This document shows positions 5,943-10,791 of a DNA stretch of 16,420 bases, one piece after another (positions within the stretch are counted from its first letter, which is position 1; each line of letters starts with the position of its first letter). The DNA is from an uncultured bacterium (GTDB lineage Bacteria > Patescibacteriota > Minisyncoccia > Phycocordibacterales > UBA9973), in contig CALAYS010000149.1 of NCBI GenBank assembly GCA_937895515.1, positions 1 through 16,420 on the forward strand, in the 5' to 3' direction. The notes under the pieces are model-generated. The model had not been told where the DNA came from, searched no databases, and was given only the letters and a program-made list of their open reading frames with translations. The position numbers were made by a program, and so were the translations under genes.

Positions 5943-6203
5943 ATGAAAAAGATCACACTAATATTTCTGAGATGGTTTATCTTCTATCCGATAACTATAC
6001 CAATCGTTTTTATAACTGGTATACCAATCGCAATTATATTTCTCGCTTGGGAAAGGCTTGAGGAGTGGAGGGGAAAGGGATTCGATAGCCGAGGTGCTAG
6101 AGGTCTGAGATGGTTTGGTAAAATGGCAGCAAAACCATTTTTCTTTCTATCCGAGATTGATAAAAAATTTGATTTGACGCGTAATGGAAAGAGATGTAGA
6201 TAA
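5943..6203 (+). CDS. Small membrane protein (86 aa)
   Basis: I choose ATG 5943, right after the AGTAATTAAAAC leader. The longer ORF from TTG 5907 would begin inside the -7 region and is rejected. Residues about 5-36 are strongly hydrophobic with internal Pro residues, suggesting one long or two short membrane helices near the N-terminus. The remainder is basic (Arg/Lys-rich, GFDSRGARGLRWF), probably cytoplasmic. It overlaps the start of the zinc-ribbon gene by 20 nt. Function unknown. Confidence 0.8.
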   Translation: MKKITLIFLRWFIFYPITIPIVFITGIPIAIIFLAWERLEEWRGKGFDSRGARGLRWFGKMAAKPFFFLSEIDKKFDLTRNGKRCR

Positions 6204-6480
6204 GCTAATAAAAGCTAGGGAGCTAGCACTAAACTCCGTCGTCGGCGGTGTGATAGTGTGTCCATCCTGTGGAACACGACATGTGAAGTCAAGTTATCAA
6301 TCCGTATTCTGTAAGTCAAAAGGTGGAACAAAATGCAAGGATAATTACTGGAATAATGTCGACGGTGAGAAGAGAGACAACAAGACTAGGATTTCACCAG
6401 GTAGAGCAAAATGGAACAGAAAGGTTAGAATAGAAAATAACCTGAGAAAGTTAAAAAATACAATAGGTGTATTTGAATAA
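6184..6480 (+). CDS. Zinc-ribbon protein (98 aa)
   Basis: Four Cys at residues 26, 29, 43 and 51 (V-C-P-S-C-G, V-F-C-K, K-C-K-D-N-Y-W-N) form a treble-clef/zinc-ribbon-like site. The CP.CG...KSYQ..FC...CKD.YWN layout is a well-known small zinc-binding module of Bacteroidetes phages and mobile elements. The C-terminal 40 residues are basic (R-K-V-R-I, L-R-K-L-K), consistent with nucleic-acid binding (inference). The start overlaps the preceding membrane-protein gene. A CGACGGTG octamer encodes Val-Asp-Gly-Glu. Confidence 0.87.
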   Translation: MERDVDKLIKARELALNSVVGGVIVCPSCGTRHVKSSYQSVFCKSKGGTKCKDNYWNNVDGEKRDNKTRISPGRAKWNRKVRIENNLRKLKNTIGVFE

Positions 6481-6530
6481 AACTTTAACGTTTTTTATCG
6501 TCAATAACTAAAATAAATTTCTTATATTTG
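6481..6530 (+). promoter_or_regulatory. Early-type promoter P11
   Basis: AACTTTAACG directly after the upstream stop, CGTC arm, AAATTTCT, TATATTTG (6523-6530), CTTAGTAATTAAAAC leader. Confidence 0.88.
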
Positions 6531-6554
6531 CTTAGTAATTAAAACAAAAATAAA

Positions 6555-6791
6555 ATGACTTCAGACCCTAAAAAAAATTCACATGATTCATTAAGAAACC
6601 CCAAGATTGGTGATAAAGTAGCTGTCCAGACTCATTCCGACGGGAAAAAAATATGTGTTGTTGATAGTATTAACAATGAAAAGATTCATTTTAAAAATAG
6701 AAATTTTGGATTGGAGGTTAATCTTAATATGATTTTCAATTTGGAAACTCCATATAGAGGTGCAAACTTTTTTTACCAATCCATTAATTAA
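6555..6791 (+). CDS. Small SH3-like hypothetical protein (78 aa)
   Basis: After a polar N-terminal arm (residues 1-16), the sequence IGDKVAVQTHSDGKKICVVD resembles the opening strands of a KOW/SH3 barrel, followed by I-H-F-K-N and a hydrophobic-aromatic tail. Single-gene unit between promoters P11 and P12, with no terminator. Lower GC than its neighbours. It lacks the octamer found in most adjacent genes. Not recognised at family level. Confidence 0.7.
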   Translation: MTSDPKKNSHDSLRNPKIGDKVAVQTHSDGKKICVVDSINNEKIHFKNRNFGLEVNLNMIFNLETPYRGANFFYQSIN

Positions 6792-6841
6792 AACATTAAC
6801 GGATTTTATCATTATAACCGCGAAGGTGTTTCTTATATTTG
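6792..6841 (+). promoter_or_regulatory. Early-type promoter P12 (variant box)
   Basis: AACATTAACG, poor right arm (CATT), GTGTTTCT, TATATTTG (6834-6841), CTTAGTAATTAAAA leader. Confidence 0.78.
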
Positions 6842-6863
6842 CTTAGTAATTAAAAATGAACAA

Positions 6864-7112
6864 ATGAATGAGATTAGAGACATTAACGACAGAGTACTTA
6901 AAAACCTAGATGTTATTGACCTTCACCAAACAGTCAACGGTGAAAATCTGTTCATTGTGGCAGATTTAGAAACTAAGGATGTTCGTTATTTCCACAACCC
7001 TCAATTGAAATATGAGTATTCGGTTGATGATTTATTTAGGACTGACAAGTATACCGGGGAGACGGGATTTGAAATAGTTGATAAGGAGTGGGTAAAATGG
7101 GAAAAACTTTAA
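6864..7112 (+). CDS. Phage-type hypothetical protein (82 aa), probable small beta domain
   Basis: The protein contains V-I-D-L-H-Q-T-V-N-G-E-N-L-F-I-V, then D-V-R-Y, K-Y-E-Y-S-V-D-D-L-F and the C-terminus K-E-W-V-K-W-E-K-L. The D.HQTVNG.N.F......DVRY..........YEY pattern recurs in Bacteroidetes phages. Function unknown. The start at 6864 is preferred because the ATG at 6856 meets a stop after three codons. The stop codon lies inside the next AACTTTAACG box, giving the Glu-Lys-Leu end. The Trp-Glu-Lys-Leu end resembles those of the 14036-14927 genes. Confidence 0.85.
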   Translation: MNEIRDINDRVLKNLDVIDLHQTVNGENLFIVADLETKDVRYFHNPQLKYEYSVDDLFRTDKYTGETGFEIVDKEWVKWEKL

Positions 7113-7154
7113 CGGAATTTATCGTTGATTATCAAAAAGGATTTCTTATATTTG
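7105..7154 (+). promoter_or_regulatory. Early-type promoter P13 (near-consensus)
   Basis: AACTTTAACG overlapping the upstream stop, CGTTG, 19-nt TTG to -7 spacing, AAAAGGATTTCT, TATATTTG (7147-7154), CTTGTAATTAAAAC leader. Confidence 0.9.
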
Positions 7155-7172
7155 CCTTGTAATTAAAACGAT

Positions 7173-7232
7173 ATGAAAGCACAGACACAATCAGATATAG
7201 CAATAGCAATATCTAAAATCGGACAAAAATGA
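7173..7232 (+). CDS. 19-aa microprotein or leader peptide
   Basis: The first ATG after the promoter leader opens a 19-codon frame, MKAQTQSDIAIAISKIGQK, ending in TGA. That stop overlaps the start of the lipoprotein gene as ATGA (7229-7232). Its position directly behind the conserved leader and the 4-nt coupling make it likely to be translated. It may act as a coupling leader for the lipoprotein or as a microprotein in its own right. It is too short for homology judgement. Confidence 0.6.
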   Translation: MKAQTQSDIAIAISKIGQK

Positions 7233-7501
7233 AAAAGTTAAACATGATATTAATACTAGCACTAATCCTAAGCTTAACAAGCTGTGCAGATGCTGAAACC
7301 GTCGGAACCTGCTTGAAGGGACACGAGTATGGATTCTGGGGTGGTCTTTGGCACGGAATCATAACACCATTTAGTTTTATAGGTTCCTTGATTTGGGACG
7401 ACATAACAGTCTATGCCGTTAACAACAACGGTGGATGGTACGATTTCGGATTTCTACTCGGAGTAGGTGGTTTGGGATTCAGTGGTGGTAAGAAAAGTTA
7501 A
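7229..7501 (+). CDS. Small lipoprotein of a conserved Gly/Trp-rich family (90 aa)
   Basis: An N-terminal signal (MKK then hydrophobic stretch) ends in the lipobox L-T-S-C, with Cys19 as the lipidated residue. The mature part contains Y-G-F-W-G-G-L-W-H-G-I-I-T-P-F-S-F-I-G-S-L and V-N-N-N-G-G-W-Y-D-F-G-F-L-L-G-V-G-G. This pattern belongs to a small lipoprotein family I recognise from cellular bacteria, including Bacteroidetes, of unknown function. In a phage it would be an envelope-targeted accessory gene, possibly for superinfection exclusion (inference). The octamer CAACGGTG encodes Asn-Asn-Gly-Gly. A strong terminator follows. Confidence 0.88.
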   Translation: MKKLNMILILALILSLTSCADAETVGTCLKGHEYGFWGGLWHGIITPFSFIGSLIWDDITVYAVNNNGGWYDFGFLLGVGGLGFSGGKKS

Positions 7502-7544
7502 GGTTTCCATAATGCCTTGAAATTGGTTGGTTAATAAGGGAAAG

Positions 7545-7569
7545 GGAAGACTTCGGTCTTCCTTTTTTT
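7545..7569 (+). terminator. Rho-independent terminator with TTCG tetraloop
   Basis: GGAAGAC-TTCG-GTCTTCC, seven T, then GTGGACC. Confidence 0.95.
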
Positions 7570-7605
7570 GTGGACCATGACATTGGATATATCCTGGATA
7601 CCGAC

Positions 7606-7624
7606 CCACCGGCGACGACGGTGC
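7606..7624. repeat. 19-bp inverted-repeat element
   Basis: CCACCGGCGACGACGGTGC with CACCG/CGGTG arms, after the terminator. Confidence 0.8.
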
Positions 7625-7660
7625 GATTGGATTATTCGATCGGGACCTCAAAAAATCCTG

Positions 7661-7698
7661 TAATAATTTTTTTTATTGGAAAGTTTCCTTTATATTTG
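7661..7698 (+). promoter_or_regulatory. Second-class promoter P14
   Basis: TAATAATTTTTTTTATTGGA, AAGTTTCCT, TATATTTG (7691-7698), GTGTAATTAAAAAC leader. No AACTTTAACG. Confidence 0.78.
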
Positions 7699-7722
7699 TA
7701 GTGTAATTAAAAACAAACAATT

Positions 7723-7998
7723 ATGAAACTCTGGATAATATTAATGGTAGGTTACGCTTTGTATAACACATTCTTCAAGAAATCCCCCGAGGTGTTAGCG
7801 GATCTACCCGATGCTCAAAAAGATACTATGTTAGTAACATACTCCCCACGCGGAGGCAGCGGTGGTAAGCACGTAGCTAGAAAGGAATTATCCGAAGGTG
7901 CAAAGAGACTCATGGAAAGAAACCCACAGGTTCCCAAACCTTTTGGTAATGATTTCTTAGATAAGAACGCTGAGGACATCCCATTCACCGACGTTTAA
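7723..7998 (+). CDS. Single-pass membrane-anchored hypothetical protein (91 aa)
   Basis: Residues 2-17 (KLWIILMVGYALYNTF) form a short membrane anchor with no lipobox. The rest is a polar, Gly/Lys-rich soluble domain ending acidic (A-E-D-I-P-F-T-D-V). Bases 7823-7843 inside the gene are a copy of the palindromic repeat found twice in non-coding DNA, here encoding Asp-Thr-Met-Leu-Val-Thr-Tyr. This suggests a domesticated repeat or a functional DNA site within the gene. Own promoter and terminator. Function unknown. Confidence 0.75.
   Translation: MKLWIILMVGYALYNTFFKKSPEVLADLPDAQKDTMLVTYSPRGGSGGKHVARKELSEGAKRLMERNPQVPKPFGNDFLDKNAEDIPFTDV
7823..7843. repeat. Palindromic repeat, copy 3, inside a gene
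   Basis: ATACTATGTTAGTAACATAC then T, followed by CCCCACGCGG. Copy 2 is likewise followed by CCACGCG. Confidence 0.7.
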
Positions 7999-8024
7999 CC
8001 TCAGCCCGAGGTATAAGGCAACAG

Positions 8025-8050
8025 ACCGATTCGAAAGAGCCGGTTTTTTT
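8025..8050 (+). terminator. Rho-independent terminator with GAAA loop
   Basis: ACCGATTC-GAAA-GAGCCGGT (one mismatch, one wobble), seven T, then GTGGCCTTTG as in the 3689 terminator. Confidence 0.82.
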
Positions 8051-8104
8051 GTGGCCTTTGCCTTTTGACATAGGATACGATAGAGCCGATCAAGCCGATC
8101 GATC

Positions 8105-8123
8105 ACACCGCCGGCCGAGGTGT
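8105..8123. repeat. 19-bp inverted-repeat element, GAGGTGT variant
   Basis: ACACCGCCGGCCGAGGTGT with ACACC/GGTGT arms, the same variant as at 3751. Confidence 0.7.
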
Positions 8124-8180
8124 TTATGCTTTTCTGATTCAAAGCATGCCTTATACAATTGCTTAACACAAATGCATGGC

Positions 8181-8205
8181 AATGCATGGTAAGATGCTTA
8201 ACACC
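8181..8205 (+). repeat. 25-bp direct repeat, copy 2
   Basis: Identical to 1552-1576. Here the 19-bp element is cut after its left arm and joined to promoter P15. A partial extra copy (AATGCATGG) lies at 8171. Confidence 0.8.
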
Positions 8206-8213
8206 GTCGTGAA

Positions 8214-8263
8214 AACTTTAACGGATTTTATCGTCGAAGACCAGTTATTATTTCATATATTTG
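8214..8263 (+). promoter_or_regulatory. Early-type promoter P15
   Basis: AACTTTAACG, CGTC arm, TATATTTG (8256-8263), CCTAGTAATTAAAAC leader. Confidence 0.85.
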
Positions 8264-8287
8264 CCTAGTAATTAAAACAAACCAATC

Positions 8288-8479
8288 ATGTCACGAGTAA
8301 TTAATAATGTACATATCTCATCAATCCAACCAGGAGATGTTATATACCACGACGGTGCTGACCGTACAGTCTGTCCAAAGGATATTAAACAATGCCGATT
8401 CATGGGCACAACGGTGTTTGGTGATTCTTACCATTCAGGTCACAAACAAGTTATAAAGGTAACATTTAAAATAAACTAA
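8288..8479 (+). CDS. Small phage-type hypothetical protein (63 aa)
   Basis: The sequence runs V-H-I-S-S-I-Q-P-G-D-V-I-Y-H-D-G, then R-T-V-C-P-K-D-I-K, T-V-F-G-D-S-Y and G-H-K-Q-V-I-K-V-T-F. The I-x-P-G-D-x-I-x-x-D-G opening, strand-rich composition and FGDSY..G...V..V ending match a recurrent phage small-barrel family of unknown function. Two octamers occur, in two different reading frames (His-Asp-Gly-Ala and Thr-Thr-Val-Phe). First gene of a two-gene unit with 8485. Confidence 0.83.
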   Translation: MSRVINNVHISSIQPGDVIYHDGADRTVCPKDIKQCRFMGTTVFGDSYHSGHKQVIKVTFKIN

Positions 8480-8484
8480 TTGAC

Positions 8485-8799
8485 ATGCAACAGAAAAGAA
8501 AATGGTTTCTGGCATCAGCAACCAATGACGCACATCTTTCAGAAATAAACTTCAAAGAGGAGCTACTTGGATCCGACGGTGAACCCAAGTCAGACATAGT
8601 GGAATTCTATGATGGCAGACTTATACCTCAGCCATCCCCAGGTGAGACATATCTGAAGAGAGGAAATGAATTGACAAGGATGGTTGTTATTTTTGATGTG
8701 AGTAATGGGGAGGTTGAATATTCCGAACATCAATCGAATTCAATCAAAAGAGAACCAATCCAATCATTTCTGGAAAAATTCAAACCCGAAAAACTTTAA
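8485..8799 (+). CDS. Hypothetical protein (104 aa)
   Basis: Starts five bases after the 8288 gene. The product is soluble and charged, with an N-terminal basic stretch, a strand-rich middle (VVIFDVSNGEVEYSE) and a Lys-rich helix at the C-terminus (PIQSFLEKFKPEKL). The octamer CGACGGTG encodes Ser-Asp-Gly-Glu. The Glu-Lys-Leu-stop end is again provided by the next promoter's AACTTTAACG box. Family not recognised. Confidence 0.72.
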   Translation: MQQKRKWFLASATNDAHLSEINFKEELLGSDGEPKSDIVEFYDGRLIPQPSPGETYLKRGNELTRMVVIFDVSNGEVEYSEHQSNSIKREPIQSFLEKFKPEKL

Positions 8800-8841
8800 C
8801 GATTTCTATCGTTGTAGATTAGTTGGGATTCGTTATATTTG
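8792..8841 (+). promoter_or_regulatory. Early-type promoter P16 (near-consensus)
   Basis: AACTTTAACG overlapping the upstream stop, CGTTG, 19-nt spacing, TTGGGATTCGT, TATATTTG (8834-8841), CTTAGTAATTAAAAC leader. Confidence 0.9.
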
Positions 8842-8865
8842 CTTAGTAATTAAAACTAAAACAAA

Positions 8866-9342
8866 ATGAAAAAAACAATTCTATTATTAGCTCTTACCAT
8901 CGGTGGTTCAGCTATGGCTCAGTGTTACAAAGTTAGAAATTCTGAATCTTCTGTTACTGCAACAATCAGCGGTGGATTTGCAAAGACAATGGATTTTGAA
9001 TTAGCTCTAAGAATCAAATCGGTACACATCGGCGCCGGTGTTGGAGTAATGGTTGATAATGAGCTTAGAACGAAGGAAAATATTAACTATAAAAGAAATG
9101 ACTATGCTTACTTTCTAAACCTCGGATATCAGAGGGATAATATTTTCTTCGGTGCGAGAATCGGGAATCAAACCATCGTTCATGTTACTGGAACTGTCAA
9201 CGGTGAACGCCAGAGCATACCAGACGAGAAACAATTATTAATCGGGGGTTTAATTGGATATTCCATTTCACCCAAAATCAGATTTAATGTTGGATATGAC
9301 ACATTCAATAAAGTCAACCTAGGTTTAAGTGTGGGTCTATAA
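8866..9342 (+). CDS. Outer-membrane beta-barrel-like protein with signal peptide (158 aa)
   Basis: A classical Sec signal (MKKTILLLALTIGGSAMA, cleavage before Gln19) is followed by alternating hydrophobic strands: GGFAKTMDFELALRI, HIGAGVGVMVD, YAYFLNLGYQ, N-I-F-F-G-A-R-I-G, LLIGGLIGYSI, I-R-F-N-V-G-Y-D and a C-terminal V-N-L-G-L-S-V-G-L. Size and pattern fit a small (about eight-strand) outer-membrane barrel of the opacity/OmpA-like type. A barrel placed in the host outer membrane by a phage could block receptors or alter the surface during infection (inference). Single-gene unit with its own promoter and a long-stem terminator. One CAACGGTG octamer (Val-Asn-Gly-Glu). Confidence 0.82.
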   Translation: MKKTILLLALTIGGSAMAQCYKVRNSESSVTATISGGFAKTMDFELALRIKSVHIGAGVGVMVDNELRTKENINYKRNDYAYFLNLGYQRDNIFFGARIGNQTIVHVTGTVNGERQSIPDEKQLLIGGLIGYSISPKIRFNVGYDTFNKVNLGLSVGL

Positions 9343-9361
9343 ACTCACTCTCTCTCTCGAA

Positions 9362-9393
9362 AAAGCTCACGGTGTGCACCATGAGCTTTTTTT
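9362..9393 (+). terminator. Rho-independent terminator
   Basis: AAAGCTCA-C-GGTG-TG-CACC-A-TGAGCTTT long stem, T7, then GTGTG. The stem includes a CACGGTGTG motif. Confidence 0.92.
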
Positions 9394-9425
9394 GTGTGTG
9401 TTGCTTAACAGGAGCTTGACAGTAA

Positions 9426-9444
9426 ACACCGAGGACAACGGTGG
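9426..9444. repeat. 19-bp inverted-repeat element
   Basis: ACACCGAGGACAACGGTGG with CACCG/CGGTG arms. Confidence 0.8.
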
Positions 9445-9489
9445 GACGGGATGCGCCTTGAATTCCTCTGCCTTTAAAAAATCTTTTCA

Positions 9490-9539
9490 AACTTTAACGT
9501 TTACTATCATTCGATATCAAACTATTTTTATTATATTTA
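9490..9539 (+). promoter_or_regulatory. Early-type promoter P17
   Basis: AACTTTAACG, weak right arm (CATT), -7 box TATATTTA (9532-9539), AAGTAATTAAAAC leader. Confidence 0.78.
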
Positions 9540-9563
9540 CAAAGTAATTAAAACTTAAAAATC

Positions 9564-9731
9564 ATGAAAAAATTATTAGTAACCAAAACCATCTTCTTCG
9601 TAGTATTATTAGCAATCATAGTTTTACTTAGCTCCTGTTCAAGTGGATGTCAAAGAAGAAAAAAGAGATATTGGAAATCACACAGATATGTGGAACTCCA
9701 AGTTCAACAAGACAAAGGTAGAAAGGCTTAG
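9564..9731 (+). CDS. Small lipoprotein (55 aa)
   Basis: ATG 9564, 24 nt behind the -7 box, to TAG 9729. A long hydrophobic signal ends in the lipobox L-S-S-C with Cys25, leaving a mature peptide of only about 31 residues. That peptide is very basic (C-Q-R-R-K-K-R-Y-W-K-S-H-R-Y) with a second Cys. Small basic phage lipoproteins of this size can act in lysis or envelope modification, but no family is certain. Its last codons overlap the terminator stem. Confidence 0.78.
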   Translation: MKKLLVTKTIFFVVLLAIIVLLSSCSSGCQRRKKRYWKSHRYVELQVQQDKGRKA

Positions 9732-9743
9732 GTCTTTTTTTTT
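9709..9743 (+). terminator. Probable Rho-independent terminator overlapping the gene end
   Basis: AAGAC / GTCTT stem with an 18-nt internal region and nine T, followed by GTGACCTTTG. The stem is weak, but tail and position match the other terminators. Confidence 0.65.
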
Positions 9744-9787
9744 GTGACCTTTGCTTTGGGCATATGTAAGGACCATGCAGCGGGTAA

Positions 9788-9806
9788 ACACCGCCGCCGA
9801 CGGTGT
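9788..9806. repeat. 19-bp inverted-repeat element
   Basis: ACACCGCCGCCGACGGTGT with perfect 6-bp arms. Confidence 0.85.
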
Positions 9807-9826
9807 AGAGAGATGTGAAGAGATGA
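9803..9826 (+). repeat. Purine-rich direct repeat, copy 2
   Basis: GTGTAGAGAGATGTGAAGAG then ATGA. One mismatch to 2691-2714. Confidence 0.65.
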
Positions 9827-9886
9827 GGAAAGATATGAAGAAGATGAAGAAGATGACAAAGAAGATAAGGAAGAGACATACCTTAT

Positions 9887-9905
9887 TCACCGATGACAAC
9901 GGTGG
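9887..9905. repeat. 19-bp inverted-repeat element
   Basis: TCACCGATGACAACGGTGG with CACCG/CGGTG arms, about 80 nt after the previous element. The only clear double element in the window. Confidence 0.78.
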
Positions 9906-10025
9906 TCTCCTGTTCTTCCTCTGTAGGATTTGGGAACTTTCTAAAATCAGCCCAAGAGGGCTAAAGTACAACACAGCTACGAGATAAAAAAATAATTTCA
10001 GTTAAAGTTACTAATCGTTAAAGTT

Positions 10026-10066
10026 CTCATATAATTTTTTTATCTGGAAAGGATTCCATATATTTG
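10026..10066 (+). promoter_or_regulatory. Second-class promoter P18
   Basis: ATAATTTTTTTATCTGGAAA, GGATTCCA, TATATTTG (10059-10066), CTGTAATTAAAAC leader. Confidence 0.8.
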
Positions 10067-10091
10067 CCCTGTAATTAAAACATAAACACTC

Positions 10092-10535
10092 ATGAACATA
10101 CACATATTACCAACAGATAAGCCAACAAGACTATTCACATCAAATTCAGAATTGATACTTGCAGGTTATCCAAAAACAACATTTAAAACAGGTAAAAACA
10201 TCGCTATTACCTCTAACGAAACCGTGGTAAAAGAAAATGATTGGTGGATTGATATTATTACCAATTCAATATTTAAAGCGACTGAGGAGGACGTCTTAAG
10301 TGTAAATGAGGATGGCTTACCAGACAATTTTAAAAAAATCATCTTAACAACAGACCCTGACCTAATCAAAGATGGTGTACAAGCTATTGACGATGATTTT
10401 TTAGAATGGTTTGTCAAAAATTCAAGTTGTGAGTTTGTTGAGGTTCAAAAAGGATTTGCTGATGGAACTGCTTATGGTTATAACTTCCTTGATTATAAAA
10501 TAATCATTCCAAAAGAAGAAACCGGGGAAAAATAG
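10092..10535 (+). CDS. Conserved phage/prophage hypothetical protein (147 aa)
   Basis: The N-terminal half starts M-N-I-H-I-L-P-T-D-K-P-T-R-L-F and contains N-I-A-I-T-S-N-E, then K-E-N-D-W-W. The second half has I-I-L-T-T-D-P-D-L-I-K-D-G-V-Q-A-I-D-D-D-F-L-E-W-F-V-K-N and ends I-I-I-P-K-E-E. The TDP.LI.DGVQAIDDDFLEWFVKN.SCE signature is a very common hypothetical of Bacteroidetes phages and prophages. No biochemical role is known to me. It lacks the octamer. Cytoplasmic, single-gene unit between promoters P18 and P19. Confidence 0.92.
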   Translation: MNIHILPTDKPTRLFTSNSELILAGYPKTTFKTGKNIAITSNETVVKENDWWIDIITNSIFKATEEDVLSVNEDGLPDNFKKIILTTDPDLIKDGVQAIDDDFLEWFVKNSSCEFVEVQKGFADGTAYGYNFLDYKIIIPKEETGEK

Positions 10536-10541
10536 ATATTA

Positions 10542-10591
10542 AACTTTAACGGTTTTCATCGTTATAGATTGGTAGCGATTCATTATATTTG
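10542..10591 (+). promoter_or_regulatory. Early-type promoter P19
   Basis: AACTTTAACG, CGTT, TAGCGATTCAT, TATATTTG (10584-10591), CTGTAATTAAAAC leader. The last early-type promoter of the window. Confidence 0.88.
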
Positions 10592-10616
10592 CTCTGTAAT
10601 TAAAACATAAAACGTC

Positions 10617-10694
10617 ATGAACATTATATCAAAAAGAAATTTAATGGTACTCATTTTAACGATAGTATTTATAATTATCGGACAACACATTTAG
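10617..10694 (+). CDS. 25-aa single-helix membrane microprotein
   Basis: ATG 10617 follows the conserved leader. The product is MNIISKRN followed by a hydrophobic helix of about 14 residues ending G-Q-H-I. It has its own near-consensus promoter and terminator, which argues that this tiny frame is real. Such a peptide would sit in the inner membrane. Whether it is a toxin-like, lysis or regulatory peptide cannot be told. Confidence 0.65.
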   Translation: MNIISKRNLMVLILTIVFIIIGQHI

Positions 10695-10728
10695 CATGTT
10701 TTAATTACACTCTAACTGCTCAGAAAGA

Positions 10729-10754
10729 GGCTCAGGGAAACCTGGGCCTTTTTT
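10729..10754 (+). terminator. Rho-independent terminator with GAAA loop
   Basis: GGCTCAGG-GAAA-CCTGGGCC, six T, then GTGGGG. Confidence 0.93.
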
Positions 10755-10791
10755 GTGGGGTGCCCCCAAATATCTATTATTACCATGTAGC

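Larger units (their letters stand above)
9744..10025. other. Gene-free stretch with two inverted-repeat elements and a purine-rich block
   Basis: It holds two 19-bp elements (9788, 9887) separated by a GA-rich purine tract (about 9807-9880), a small AGCCC-AAGA-GGGCT hairpin (9949-9962), and one full (10016-10025) and one partial (about 10000) AACTTTAACG box on the opposite strand. A 78-codon open frame here starts at TTG, crosses both repeats and has no promoter, so I do not call a gene. Confidence 0.6.

Noticed and set aside
9329..9547. Open frame overlapping the end of the beta-barrel gene
   Set aside because: It runs through a terminator, a 19-bp element and a promoter, so it is non-coding.
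9751..9987. Open frame of 78 codons in the intergenic purine-rich region
   Set aside because: TTG start, no promoter or leader, spans two inverted-repeat elements and a GA-rich tract. Overlapping minus-strand frames here are equally uncompelling.
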